Source: Arenicellales bacterium (lineage in GTDB: Bacteria > Pseudomonadota > Gammaproteobacteria > Arenicellales > JAJDZL01). From it: a stretch of DNA of 64,000 nucleotides. The DNA is taken from the NCBI GenBank assembly GCA_951813075.1, contig OX638343.1, positions 1 to 64,000 on the forward strand. Reading direction: 5' to 3'. Of this stretch, positions 23,832 to 32,726 are shown one piece after another. The notes beneath the pieces are model-generated. The model did no database searches and had not been told where the DNA came from. It saw only the letters and a list, made by a program, of their open reading frames with translations. The position numbers were made by a program, and so were the translations under genes. How positions within the stretch are numbered: the first letter of the stretch is position 1; each line of letters starts with the position of its first letter.

Positions 23832-24180
23832 AGTGTGAGCGGTCATAGAGCTGGAAAACCGTCGAGTAGCCTGGCACTGGCGTCCCCTCGGCCGACAGGT
23901 GCGGGAAGACATACATCACCAGCGTGGGATTGGGCAACCGCGGGAAACGTATATCGAGCTCGTTTGCCGCATCGCGGGTATAGCCGTGAAGCCCGCCATC
24001 GCCGTCGGGCAGACGGACGGGGATATTGTCGGGAGCTGTCGGGGCGAAAGCGCTCTGGAAGCGTTCGAATATTGTCATTTCTCCGTCCGGCAGCGGCGAT
24101 TGAAGTCCCTTGGTCGTGCATGCGCCCAGCTGCAGTGACAGCAGCGCCACGCTAATCGTGGCTGCCCAGCGAGTCATATC
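23812..24180 (-). CDS. conjugative-region lipoprotein, TIGR03751 family
   Basis: About 122 residues; lipoprotein signal with lipobox-like LLSLQLGAC, then GEMTIFERFQSAFAP and a C-terminal GYSTVFQLYDRSHYALPGE characteristic of the TIGR03751 lipoproteins (TraV-like, outer-membrane core). The start is chosen to place the basic-hydrophobic signal correctly; it overlaps both neighbours. Confidence 0.85.
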   Translation of the reverse strand, partial: DMTRWAATISVALLSLQLGACTTKGLQSPLPDGEMTIFERFQSAFAPTAPDNIPVRLPDGDGGLHGYTRDAANELDIRFPRLPNPTLVMYVFPHLSAEGTPVPGYSTVFQLYDRSHYALPGE

Positions 24181-25405
24181 GCAGCGCATGGGCGCGGGAC
24201 TGTTGCTGGTGGTCAAGTCGCCGCCCGGCGGCGGCGTGATCGAACTCGACCTGTTGTTCTATGTGGATTACGACAGGTGAGGCGGCAGGAACGTAAACCG
24301 CATCAAACGAGTCGCTCAGCCGCCGTAGCAGCCATTGATTGGCTTCGGTGATCGCATCACTGGCGGCGGTGGCGAGTGCATAATCGTCGACGTCGCCGGT
24401 GACGGTGGCAGAGCGCCGGCCATCCTCGTCTGTGGTGCGTCGGGTCTGCGCCTCGGCATAGCCGCTCGCTATGCCCTCGATGGTACCGGCGGTGATCAGC
24501 CGGCGGATCACAGCAGGAGCGTTGGTGTGGAACTCGCCCGGGACACATGGGTTGCCATAGGCATCCGAAATCCAGCCGATGCCGGCGGTGATGTCATCAG
24601 GATTGGCAGGTGTGCGTTGGTTGTGCACCGTACCGTCAGCAAACACGTATGAGACCGTGTCGATCGTGCCGCTGACACAAGAAAGCGTGTAGTCACCGTA
24701 AGCGACACCTGACCATATCACGCCTGCGAGGTTGGGAATCTGGTGGCGCCTGGAGGTCATGTTCAGCGCTGATGAGATCAGCTTGAAACGCCACGGCGTC
24801 TCTATGCGGCCGTCGACGGGAATCCGGCCGACCAGTGCAGTCAGCGCTGTGGCGTCGATAATGCTCGCCGGTGGCAGCGTATAGCGCGGTTCCGGTGGCG
24901 GCGGCTGAGGCGGCGGGACGACTGCTCCCAGTGCGGTGGTGCCGGCAATTACAGTTGCCGTCAGGGACTCGACCCAGATGATGTCGCCCAGCGGTTCGGT
25001 ACCGACTGCGTAATCAGGAGGCAGATCGACGGTGGGCTGAGGCTGCTGTTCAAGGGCGGCGAGGCGGGAGCTGAGATCGCTGACCGATCTGAGCACTTCC
25101 TGGGTCGGCTGTTGTCCGGCAGTCTGCACTGCGGTCTCGAGCTCGTCCAGCTTCTGCTGGACTTCCCGCCGCAGCGCCAAATTCTCGCGGCGGGCCGCAT
25201 CGTCCAGATCGTCGATTTCAGTCTGCAGTTCGTTCATTCGGCTTGCAGCTGCGCGTACCTCTTCCGCAGTCGTGTCACGCTCACCCGAATCGGCATCAGG
25301 CGTTCCTGCCGGCGTCGGTTGATCCCGGCCGGTCGTGAAAACAAAGAAACCGACAGCGGCGATGACCGCTATCGCCAGAAGCCATGTGAGGGGCAGCTTC
25401 CTCAT
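24152..25405 (-). CDS. traB: TraB/VirB10-like protein, TIGR03752 family
   Basis: 417 residues. N-terminal inner-membrane anchor (LLAIAVIAAVGFFVF), a coiled-coil segment (about residues 50-120), a proline-rich stretch (VPPPQPPPPEPRY) and a C-terminal beta domain with cysteine-containing repeats. This is the layout of VirB10-type proteins spanning the envelope and forming the channel core. Confidence 0.9.
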   Translation of the reverse strand: MRKLPLTWLLAIAVIAAVGFFVFTTGRDQPTPAGTPDADSGERDTTAEEVRAAASRMNELQTEIDDLDDAARRENLALRREVQQKLDELETAVQTAGQQPTQEVLRSVSDLSSRLAALEQQPQPTVDLPPDYAVGTEPLGDIIWVESLTATVIAGTTALGAVVPPPQPPPPEPRYTLPPASIIDATALTALVGRIPVDGRIETPWRFKLISSALNMTSRRHQIPNLAGVIWSGVAYGDYTLSCVSGTIDTVSYVFADGTVHNQRTPANPDDITAGIGWISDAYGNPCVPGEFHTNAPAVIRRLITAGTIEGIASGYAEAQTRRTTDEDGRRSATVTGDVDDYALATAASDAITEANQWLLRRLSDSFDAVYVPAASPVVIHIEQQVEFDHAAAGRRLDHQQQSRAHALRYDSLGSHD

Positions 25406-26208
25406 CGATCCAGTGCATCCCCTGCGGGCGCATCCGAGATCAATACCAGCAAGGTCGCGTCATCAGGCTGGCCTGCCGGCATCAAGCGCGAGCGGACGAA
25501 TGTCGCCGCCCGCCAGGCGCCGCGCAGGTCCCGGGGATCGAGGATCAGCGGTTCGGCGAGTGTGTTGGCCAGCCGGACTGCTGTGACGAAATGTGTCGGC
25601 GACTGCCAGGCGGTTATCGGTTTGATCTCGACAGCGCCGCCGCAGGCAGATGGAATGTTAACTCCGCCGCAACGAAAAAGATCAGGCAGCCGGCTTGGCG
25701 CCGGATAGCGGTTTATGTCGCCCAATACCAGTCTCAACCGTGGCGGCGCATACAGCTCGCGTACAGCAAACCTGGTCAGAGCGGCGAATCCGGGCGGTGG
25801 CGTGAGGCGGACCGGTCCCGCGGGTGAGGACTCAGGAAGTGCGATCAGCAGGTTCTCTCTTGCCGCCGGCGCAGCTGGCGGATCCTGGTTGGCCTCTGCC
25901 GATATCTGCAGGATGATGGTGATACCGGATGGCTGCGCCTGAAGCAGTATCCTCGACGATTCAACAGGGGCAAGGGCAGTCAGCCAGACATTGCGCCCGA
26001 TCGACTGCACGAGGATCGTCCCTGCGGCGGAGGCGGGGACCCCCACACGCACTTCCGATTCGTCAGCGATGACCAGCCTGCGCTCCTGGTTGACGATGAG
26101 TTGTACCGGAATGGGTTCGCCGGTCCATTGCGCCTGTTCCGCCGCCGGAACCTGCAGTGAGACTGGCACTGCGGCAGCCAGAACAATGAGTATCAGGCAG
26201 CGCTTCAT
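25402..26208 (-). CDS. TraK/VirB9-like protein, TIGR03749 family
   Basis: 268 residues from ATG 26,208 (ATGA overlap with the preceding stop). Signal peptide to about residue 23, then beta-rich sequence (IVNQERRLVIADESEVRVGVP). The family is the secretin-like TraK/VirB9 component of the outer-membrane core complex. The longer upstream frame is not used. Confidence 0.88.
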   Translation of the reverse strand: MKRCLILIVLAAAVPVSLQVPAAEQAQWTGEPIPVQLIVNQERRLVIADESEVRVGVPASAAGTILVQSIGRNVWLTALAPVESSRILLQAQPSGITIILQISAEANQDPPAAPAARENLLIALPESSPAGPVRLTPPPGFAALTRFAVRELYAPPRLRLVLGDINRYPAPSRLPDLFRCGGVNIPSACGGAVEIKPITAWQSPTHFVTAVRLANTLAEPLILDPRDLRGAWRAATFVRSRLMPAGQPDDATLLVLISDAPAGDALDR

Positions 26209-26828
26209 TGCTGCGCAAGACGTTGGGGGGGCGTTGGCATGTGATCCAGGTAAAGTCCCCACGGGTTGTATTCCTGGTCGATCGCCCGTGCGAGCACGGA
26301 AAATGTATAGCGTATGGGCACGCGCTTGACCTCTGACTGGCCGATCGACTCGACGAGAAGGACATCGAGTTCGACCGTCCACCGGTTGCTATCCACCTGC
26401 AGCACGCGGGAAGGGTCCCAGGCACCCGGCAGCGGCAGGATATATCGGCTGCGCTCGCGGAGCTCACTTGTCCGGGTTGTTCGGTCGGCAGTCAGCGAAC
26501 TGCGAAAGCGCGGGGTGAGAAATGCCGTCAATCGCTCTTCCCGCTCCTGTTGATCCCGGCTGCAATCGGATTCGCAGCGCAGCAGCTGCTGCCAGATGTA
26601 GCCGGTAAAAACGTACACCTCCGACGGATGGATCTTTCCGGATTCCAGCACCGCGCCATAAGTCAGTACCGGCGGCAGGCTCAGCCGCTGGGTTCGCCCG
26701 GCTGCGTACCAGCCAGTGATGGCAAACGCCAGCAGTCCGAGCAGGACCGCAACCGCGATGCGCAGCAGTCGGATCTGGGCATAAAGGTTCTGGTCGGCAT
26801 ATTGGTAGCGCACGTCTACAGCGTCCAC
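26205..26828 (-). CDS. TraE/VirB8-like protein, TIGR03746 family
   Basis: 207 residues with one N-terminal transmembrane helix (LLRIAVAVLLGLLAFAITGWYAA) and a periplasmic domain ending in the VLARAIDQEYNPWGLYLD motif typical of the PFL_4703 family. Bridges inner-membrane ATPases and the core complex in T4SS. Overlaps at both ends support co-translation. Confidence 0.9.
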   Translation of the reverse strand: MDAVDVRYQYADQNLYAQIRLLRIAVAVLLGLLAFAITGWYAAGRTQRLSLPPVLTYGAVLESGKIHPSEVYVFTGYIWQQLLRCESDCSRDQQEREERLTAFLTPRFRSSLTADRTTRTSELRERSRYILPLPGAWDPSRVLQVDSNRWTVELDVLLVESIGQSEVKRVPIRYTFSVLARAIDQEYNPWGLYLDHMPTPPQRLAQQ

Positions 26829-27160
26829 AGATCGTTGTGCCGCACCAGGTCACCTGCCAGGGCAGATGGGATTCGGGAGGTCAGCGAACGGTTGATCCAG
26901 TTGTACGGGCGGTTTCGCTCGAGGCGTCGCCAGACACTGGCAGCGGCGAAGGTTGTTATTGCGGTCGCAATGACGAGCATGCTCAGCATAACCATGAGTA
27001 CCGCTATTCCGTCAGCGACCAGCGTCGCAACCAGCGCAGCCGGAACTAACCATGCCGCGGCCGAAACGGCCAGCAACCGCACCAGTGCGGTGACGCCGAG
27101 GCCGCGATAAAGCGCTGGCTCCGCATCCAGTGGGGCGGCAGGTGAGATAGACAGGTTCAA
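26816..27160 (-). CDS. TraL-like membrane protein, TIGR03750 family
   Basis: 114 residues from a TTG start overlapping the TGA stop of the previous gene. DAEPALYRGLGVTALVRLL, then a two-helix membrane hairpin and RRLERNRPYNWINRSL fit the TIGR03750 TraL/VirB3-like family. The rare TTG start within a TTGA overlap suggests low, coupled expression. Confidence 0.85.
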   Translation of the reverse strand: MNLSISPAAPLDAEPALYRGLGVTALVRLLAVSAAAWLVPAALVATLVADGIAVLMVMLSMLVIATAITTFAAASVWRRLERNRPYNWINRSLTSRIPSALAGDLVRHNDLWTL

Positions 27161-27543
27161 GTGAGGCGGCTTTGGATGATTGTTCCGCCCCACCATCCGG
27201 CGAACAGGACAACCATAATGACAAGCACCCCGCAGCCGGCGTAGACGCCGAATTTGCCCCACTGGCCCCGCTCGCGGGCGGTGTTGAGCTCCGAGATCAG
27301 GCCACCGCCGAAACTGCCGATTGCAAACAACGCGAGTATGGCGAACCCTATTGTGATGATGTATTTTATGGCCCCGATCAGGTAGGTGGTCGGGGAAGAT
27401 GCATTGGCGGTGGCGCCTGAGATCGTCGGCGGTGGTGGCAGCGTCGACTGTGACCAGACATCAGGTGCCAGCAGCAATGCCGCGCAGGCGAGCACGAAGA
27501 TCGCCAGCGGCGGTATGTTCTCGGTAATTCTGTAATGTGTCAT
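27157..27543 (-). CDS. pilin-like ICE protein, TIGR03745 family
   Basis: 128 residues from ATG 27,543: a signal-like hydrophobic segment (FVLACAALLLAPDVWS), a linker rich in proline, and two transmembrane helices (KYIITIGFAILALFAIGSFGG; VYAGCGVLVIMVVLFAGWW). This VirB2/TraA-like layout is that of the conserved TIGR03745 protein of ICE transfer clusters. Confidence 0.85.
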   Translation of the reverse strand: MTHYRITENIPPLAIFVLACAALLLAPDVWSQSTLPPPPTISGATANASSPTTYLIGAIKYIITIGFAILALFAIGSFGGGLISELNTARERGQWGKFGVYAGCGVLVIMVVLFAGWWGGTIIQSRLT

Positions 27544-27554
27544 GGATGTCCTCC

Positions 27555-27803
27555 CTACGACAGTTGCAGAAGATAGACTGTCGCGAATGTCGCGAGCACC
27601 ACCACAAACGCGCGGGCGTCCTCCGCGAGCATGGCATGGGCCGTGATATCGCCAGCGCGCAGACGCGGCAGCTGTGCCAGGCATATCCAGGCAAACCACA
27701 CCAGCGAAGCGACAATAGCGATGGCGGCCAGGGTCGTGATGAGCGGCGTACTACCGCTCCAGCTGAGCGCCTGCTCGATGATCTGTACGCTTGCGGGATC
27801 CAT
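27555..27803 (-). CDS. small membrane protein, TIGR03758 family
   Basis: 82 residues with two hydrophobic helices and the family-like LVWFAWICLAQLPRLRAGDI segment. A conserved small inner-membrane component next to the pilin-like gene in PFGI/clc-type transfer regions. Confidence 0.85.
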   Translation of the reverse strand: MDPASVQIIEQALSWSGSTPLITTLAAIAIVASLVWFAWICLAQLPRLRAGDITAHAMLAEDARAFVVVLATFATVYLLQLS

Positions 27804-27805
27804 GA

Positions 27806-28210
27806 TCAGCGCCGATAGTCACCGGCGATCGGTTCATAGTCCGGTGACGCCTGCGACTCGGCCTGAATATGCGCTTCGATACCGCGGCCGATCAGCTGCA
27901 TGTCGCGCCGCAGAAGCTGATAGTCAAACCGTACGCGTGCGTCCGGTTCGGCATGCCGGGATGCCTCAAGCACGAGTGCGTCGATCCGTTCGAGCTCGTT
28001 CAGAAGGCGCTGCAGCGTCCGGGTCTCGACGCTTCGGGCAGGCCGGACGATCGAGGCCGGCACGGCGATAGTCGTCGTCGATGGCGGCGGATCGACGGTA
28101 GTTTCAGGCTCAGGGGTACCGGAGATCAGATTGCGGGCACCGCAACCGGACAGACCAACCATGATGAGGGCCAGGACCGGAATCAGGAGTTTCTGCGAAC
28201 GGATGTTCAT
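27806..28210 (-). CDS. RAQPRD-family ICE lipoprotein
   Basis: 134 residues. Lipobox LSGCGA, a Thr/Pro-rich linker, then the RAQPRD-family helical domain (RTLQRLLNELERIDALVLEA; RVRFDYQLLRRDMQLIGRGIEAHI). The initials motif is altered (AEPDARVRFDY). It is the first gene after a dyad-operator promoter and has almost no 5' leader. It opens the operon 28,210-14,517. Confidence 0.88.
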   Translation of the reverse strand: MNIRSQKLLIPVLALIMVGLSGCGARNLISGTPEPETTVDPPPSTTTIAVPASIVRPARSVETRTLQRLLNELERIDALVLEASRHAEPDARVRFDYQLLRRDMQLIGRGIEAHIQAESQASPDYEPIAGDYRR

Positions 28211-28217
28211 GCGCAGA

Positions 28218-28276
28218 ATTGTCGGGGCTGAGCATGATCGCGGTCAACTTTTTTCCCTGCCCGCTCCGACGCAGGG
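28218..28276 (-). promoter_or_regulatory. dyad-operator promoter, leaderless (RAQPRD operon)
   Basis: Operator CCCTGC-N10-GCAGGG at 28,255-28,276, 7-bp AAAAAAG spacer, -35 TTGACC (28,242-28,247), 18 bp, -10 GACAAT (28,218-28,223). ATG 28,210 is 7 bases after the -10. Confidence 0.85.
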
Positions 28277-28301
28277 GTTTTACAGTCAGGTTCTCACGAG
28301 A

Positions 28302-28868
28302 TCAAACATCACGCTTGAACAGTACCATGTGTCCCCAGACGTAAATTCCTGCCGGCACCACCAGCGCAGGCAGCAGCTCTGGCGGCGGGGTCGACGGCGC
28401 CAGCAGAAATAGAAAAAAGGGCAGCCACAGGGCAAGCGTTCGGGCGCTATGGAGTCGATGGAATATAAACCCGTGCTCGCGCCCCCCGCGCAGGCGGCGG
28501 ATTTCCCGCATGAGCAGTGCCTCGATGACGGCCAGCAGGATGATCACGGCGGCCAGCGGTGCGAGCGAGGACAGCAACGCCAGGCGCAGCAGACTGGTCT
28601 GCATGCGGTTGCCGGCGGCGGCCAGATAGCTGACCGGAACTGCACCGAGGTGCTTCGGGATTGTCTGAAGAATTGCCTGCTGCCAGGCGCCGAGGCGTTT
28701 CTGCGCGCGCACGACCGGTCGGGCCATGGCAGGCGAGTCCAGGACACGGATCGTGGTGCGTGTGACAGTCAGGTCATGCTCGCTGTGGCCGGGAGCGCTC
28801 CACAGTCCTGCGGCAGCACCGGCGAGTTCAAGCACTGGCGCCAGAATCATGCCGGCCAAGAGGGCCGA
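28302..28868 (-). CDS. integral membrane ICE protein, TIGR03747 family
   Basis: About 185 residues; four hydrophobic segments and MREIRRLRGGREHGFIFHRLHSAR, a hallmark of the TIGR03747 proteins that follow traD. The start is unclear: ATG 28,859 and TTG 28,868 are candidates and neither has a good SD; the protein may begin further upstream at a non-standard codon close to the traD stop. Confidence 0.8.
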   Translation of the reverse strand, partial: SALLAGMILAPVLELAGAAAGLWSAPGHSEHDLTVTRTTIRVLDSPAMARPVVRAQKRLGAWQQAILQTIPKHLGAVPVSYLAAAGNRMQTSLLRLALLSSLAPLAAVIILLAVIEALLMREIRRLRGGREHGFIFHRLHSARTLALWLPFFLFLLAPSTPPPELLPALVVPAGIYVWGHMVLFKRDV

Positions 28869-28921
28869 TGCGAACAGAGTGATCGCACCCGACGGTTTTC
28901 GCGGTGGCGGGCGGGGGGTGG

Positions 28922-30778
28922 CTATGACACTTCGCCGAGAATACTCTCGATCGGCTGTCGCTCCGGCTGATCGTCTATCAGCGGTATACGAATTTTCTGA
29001 AGACCGGTCTCGAGCAATGCGAAAGCCTCACCTTTCGGCAGGCGCATCAGGTCACCGGGCTCAAGTGCCTGGACGGTGCGGCTGGCGGTACGATGGGAGG
29101 AGGACGATGTGAAAGCGACATCTGTCTCGGCTTGTGAGGAATCAGCGACAGATTCCGACTGGACGAGCTCGACGACGTCAACCATCGGCGCCTGGCTCGC
29201 CAGGATCCGGGCGGTGTCTTCGGTGCGCACACGCAGCATGACAACCGAATTGAAATTGCCGGTGAGCCGGGCGGCATGGGAACGGCTCCCCTCAAAACCC
29301 GCCTCGATATCGGCCAGTGTCTGCGTGTAGGCGGTTATCTGGATGCCGGCACCGCCGGCCATCGACAGCATCGGATGCAGATGCGGTCCGACAATCCTGG
29401 CGAATTCGTCTGCGTGTATGCAGATTCGCCGAGCAGCGCCGGTTTCGCCCTGGCTGGCATACAGCCGACCGACAGCACTGGCCAGGTCCGCGAACATGCT
29501 GTTGCCGACGGCATGTGCGACATCCGGATTCGCCAGCGCATCAAGCCCCACGTAGACAATGGAGTTGTCCTCGAAGGCCTGTGGCCAGGAGAGGCTCTTG
29601 TCGTCGCCCGGCTGCGGCGCCAGGATAGGCGCCAGGCGGTCGGATTTCAACTTTTCCAGCAGCGGGCGCAGGGATGCTGTGATCTTGTCGTAATAGACAC
29701 GATCGTAACTGAGGTTTGAAAGCAGATCAGCGGCTACAACATTCTCAATTCCAAGTTTGTCGCAATACACGATCAGTGCGATTGTATAACGCTTGCAATG
29801 CCGCAATTTCTTGTTCTTTTCGGGATCGATCGTCTCCTCATGGCCCCTGACCTTGCTTCGCCATTTCGGCACGCGCAGCGAATCGAGCAGACGCTCGTAG
29901 TAGTCCACGAGTAGTGGTTCGATGTTCTCGATGTAGCCTGCGACTCTCGCATATGTCGGTGTGTAGCCCAACTGATGCATCGCCACCGCTATCGTGTTGA
30001 GGAACCGCCAGGCGAACTGTCGGAAGGCCTCTCCCTCGCCCCTGCTCGGCAGCAGTCCCGCTATGCGAGATGCGATCTCGTCCGGCGTGTGGTATGACGC
30101 TATCGGGTTGTAGGCACGTGAAAGTTGCGGATATCTCAGATGAATGACGTGAAGGTCCTGCAGGCGCCCGGCGCGATTCGCCTCATGATGAATCCTGCGC
30201 AGCAGATCGTTGTCTCCTTTCGGATCGAGCACGATGACTGTGTCGCGTCGGGCGATGTCCTGCCCGATCAGGAGTTCCGCAAGGCGGGTCTTGCCACTGC
30301 GGGTGGCTCCGAGAACGAGCGTGTGTCCGTTGCGCTCGGCAAGTGACGTGTATACAGGCTTTTCCCGTTCTAATAGACCAACCCCGTGCAGCAGCGGGTC
30401 GCCTGTCGCACCGGCTACGGATTTCAGGTAGCGGCGTGCGGGTTCCGTGCGGGCTTCTTTCAGTCGCTGCACATGACGCTGCTGCCATGGGAAGCCCCGG
30501 CCGAGATAAAGCCGGGCCGGATCGGCGACAATTTTCGGGATCGTGAAATGCCTGGCACCTCCCAGCTTTCGCTGATACCGCTGCAGACGAAGTCCGAGCA
30601 GGATACGCCACAAAGCCAGAACAGCGCAGGCCGCGGCGAGTGCGTGGGCATACAGGGGCGGCAGGAGAAGCAGTGGTGGATTGACAATAAGCAGAAGTGC
30701 GATGGAGGCGTGGGTCAGCGCCACTGCAAACTCTACCGGCGGGCGCAGCAGCGGTTCGGGGCGGTAGGCGGCGGTCAT
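28922..30778 (-). CDS. traD: TraD/VirD4-like coupling protein (TIGR03743)
   Basis: 618 residues from ATG 30,778, which overlaps the preceding stop (ATGA). Two N-terminal transmembrane helices, Walker A LGATRSGKTRLAELL, Walker B-type ICIHADEFARIV, and GIQITAYTQTLADIEAGF, all of the SXT-type TraD family. It recruits the relaxosome DNA to the channel. Present and intact, in contrast to the TraI-like protein. Confidence 0.95.
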   Translation of the reverse strand: MTAAYRPEPLLRPPVEFAVALTHASIALLLIVNPPLLLLPPLYAHALAAACAVLALWRILLGLRLQRYQRKLGGARHFTIPKIVADPARLYLGRGFPWQQRHVQRLKEARTEPARRYLKSVAGATGDPLLHGVGLLEREKPVYTSLAERNGHTLVLGATRSGKTRLAELLIGQDIARRDTVIVLDPKGDNDLLRRIHHEANRAGRLQDLHVIHLRYPQLSRAYNPIASYHTPDEIASRIAGLLPSRGEGEAFRQFAWRFLNTIAVAMHQLGYTPTYARVAGYIENIEPLLVDYYERLLDSLRVPKWRSKVRGHEETIDPEKNKKLRHCKRYTIALIVYCDKLGIENVVAADLLSNLSYDRVYYDKITASLRPLLEKLKSDRLAPILAPQPGDDKSLSWPQAFEDNSIVYVGLDALANPDVAHAVGNSMFADLASAVGRLYASQGETGAARRICIHADEFARIVGPHLHPMLSMAGGAGIQITAYTQTLADIEAGFEGSRSHAARLTGNFNSVVMLRVRTEDTARILASQAPMVDVVELVQSESVADSSQAETDVAFTSSSSHRTASRTVQALEPGDLMRLPKGEAFALLETGLQKIRIPLIDDQPERQPIESILGEVS

Positions 30779-31395
30779 TGCGCGTCTTGACGCGTCAGAC
30801 CCGGTTTCATCCCCTGCTGTGCATGATTGAGTGTGATCACCTGGCGCTGGACGAGCTCTGGCGGAACGGCGTGATGCGACGCCCATGAGCGCACAGCATT
30901 GTCGTCCGATGCTCCGGACACGTAAATGTCAACACCGACACCCTGGTGCGCCTGGGTCAGCGCTTCGTTGATGATTTCGGTGCAGTCGCCTGTGACGCAC
31001 GTCACCGCAGACACCAGTCGCAGCCTGCTTGGCGGGGCGGCGGACAATTCGACGACAGCGTCACGATAGTCAGCCTCGAAATCAGCTATCTGCTGCAGTA
31101 TTCTCAGCTGCTGGGTTGCGAACATGCGGGCGAAGCGGCGACGTTCGTCAGGTGTCTCTGCCAGGATGCCGAGCACTTCGAGCGGCGTCAGATCTTCTGA
31201 CAGCAGTCCATGGTGAAGGATGCGCAACTCGGTGTAGCGGTTCCATTCGTCGACCGTCAGTCCCCAGCTGTCCGCCTGACGTGTCGCCAGCGTCCCGACC
31301 TGAGCGCCGACAGTCTCGGGCAGCGTTACGGTCTGGGCGGGAACCGGCGGTGCCAGGAACAGTAGCAGAAGGGAGATGATTGCCGGGCGTGACAT
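30775..31395 (-). CDS. ICE protein, TIGR03759 (PFL_4693) family
   Basis: 206 residues with a signal peptide, WGLTVDEWNRYTELR motif, LTPLEVLGILAETPDERRRFA, and a C-terminal thioredoxin-like part (GVDIYVSGASDDNAVRSWA) typical of TIGR03759. It normally begins the traD gene group, as here. The lytic transglycosylase that usually follows is absent. Confidence 0.9.
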   Translation of the reverse strand: MSRPAIISLLLLFLAPPVPAQTVTLPETVGAQVGTLATRQADSWGLTVDEWNRYTELRILHHGLLSEDLTPLEVLGILAETPDERRRFARMFATQQLRILQQIADFEADYRDAVVELSAAPPSRLRLVSAVTCVTGDCTEIINEALTQAHQGVGVDIYVSGASDDNAVRSWASHHAVPPELVQRQVITLNHAQQGMKPGLTRQDAQ

Positions 31396-31404
31396 CGCAA
31401 CCGT

Positions 31405-32202
31405 TCAGCCAGCGGGCGAAAGTTCGGTTTCGGTGCCGCTGGCACTGCGGAAAAGTGCGGTGCGGCGGGACGGGTCGATCGCCAGCAGCTGCCAGCCGGC
31501 CACCGTTGACTGCGGTTCAATCATTGTGACCTTGTCCTCCAGCTGCAGCACTGCGTTCCATTTTTTCTCCCACCGGTCGATTCCGATCAGCGTGAAGGGA
31601 GGCGCCGGTGCAGATTCCTCTTCTGTCATGGCCATTGCAATGGCAGCTGAACGATATTGCTGTGCCAGGCCGTTCACACCCTCCTCAAGCATTGCGATCC
31701 GGTGGTCCAGATCACTGACATGAGCGCCCAGCTGTGCGATGGTCGCAACGATATCGTCGAAGCGGTCGATCCGTTCCGACAGGTACAGATTCGCATCATC
31801 GTTGCGGCGCAGCAATTGTGCGACGCTTTCCATCAGATCATGGATCTCAGGTGACAGCGGCGGGGGGTTGTCAGCAGCCGGGGGTGTGTCCGGTTCGGCC
31901 TGCATCATCGACTGGACCGGCAGTTGTGCCATGCTGATCAGTTCCTCAGGTGTAGCCGGTGGGGTGGATACAGATGTCGATGCGGCAGACTGGGGCGTAT
32001 CCTGCAGCCGAGGAACCATGATCACAGCTATCAGGGTGACAGTGACCACGCTGACAATAATCACTCCGAACTGCCACAAGCGCGGCCGCAACGATAGTCG
32101 CCGGCGGCCAGACCGGGGATCCTGCCCGTCGGACTGAGGTTCAGCTGGCGGTGGGTCTGTGACCGGCAGCGGTTCCGTATCAGTAGAAGTGTCATCGCTC
32201 AT
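31405..32202 (-). CDS. TM-anchored coiled-coil protein of unknown function
   Basis: 265 residues: proline-rich cytoplasmic N-terminus, one transmembrane helix (VIIVSVVTVTLIAVIMVP, about 47-64), a coiled-coil region (about 120-185), and a C-terminal beta domain (FTLIGIDRWEKKWNAVLQLEDKVTMIEPQSTVAGWQLLAID). The topology resembles PilP/TraP/IcmG-type T4SS accessories, but I cannot assign a family. The start is fixed by a leaderless promoter 7 bases upstream. Heads the traD operon. Confidence 0.7.
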   Translation of the reverse strand: MSDDTSTDTEPLPVTDPPPAEPQSDGQDPRSGRRRLSLRPRLWQFGVIIVSVVTVTLIAVIMVPRLQDTPQSAASTSVSTPPATPEELISMAQLPVQSMMQAEPDTPPAADNPPPLSPEIHDLMESVAQLLRRNDDANLYLSERIDRFDDIVATIAQLGAHVSDLDHRIAMLEEGVNGLAQQYRSAAIAMAMTEEESAPAPPFTLIGIDRWEKKWNAVLQLEDKVTMIEPQSTVAGWQLLAIDPSRRTALFRSASGTETELSPAG

Positions 32203-32209
32203 GACTGGG

Positions 32210-32268
32210 ATTGTAGAATCGGAATTCGGTCGAAGTCAAATATTTTCCCTGCGCCTGCCGCAGCAGGG
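32210..32268 (-). promoter_or_regulatory. dyad-operator promoter, leaderless (traD operon)
   Basis: Operator CCCTGC-N10-GCAGGG (32,247-32,268), 7-bp spacer AAAATAT, -35 TTGACT (32,234-32,239), 18 bp, -10 TACAAT (32,210-32,215); ATG 32,202 is 7 bases on. Its N10 and spacer differ most from the others, yet half-sites and spacing are exact. Confidence 0.85.
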
Positions 32269-32282
32269 GTTTGAAGTTATTC

Positions 32283-32520
32283 TTCCTGGTGGCACTGGGG
32301 GAGTTCGAGAGGGGGCATCCCCCTCTTTCCCCACGCATCGCTGCCGCGGGTCTTGTGTGCGGTGCGAAACCAAGCGCGGGGGCGGCGGGTTAAAGTTTTT
32401 AAATCAAGTACAAAATCATTAAATAACATGCGCGTTACAGTAGTACGAATGGCGCGTTACAGTAGTACGAACGCGATCGCACTGTGTATGTTGCGGTGCA
32501 GCATGGCGAATTTCGCTTGA
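32283..32520 (+). repeat. 240-bp direct repeat, copy 1
   Basis: Nearly identical to 50,765-51,005 and in the same orientation. It contains a GAGGGGG/CCCCCTC hairpin, an AT-rich stretch, and two tandem copies of CGCGTTACAGTAGTACGAA. Both copies lie just upstream of a leaderless dyad-operator promoter (traD operon here, pil operon there). A shortened trace occurs at 54,726-54,790. Bases 32,523-32,726 hold nothing I can support. Confidence 0.85.
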
Positions 32521-32726
32521 AATCCCGACTGATCAATCAGGAAATACGGGATCCGGAGGATCCTGTTTTCAGTCCTGCAGGGCTGGTCATTGCTGCTTTA
32601 CTGGAGGTGGAAAGGCCGGGCTGTCGGGGGATTGCCGTTTGGGCTGTCGGGGGCGGGCTGGTCCTGGCCAGCCATCGTTCGCATCACTGAGAATACGATC
32701 GAATGGCGGCCAGGGCCGGTGTGTCA

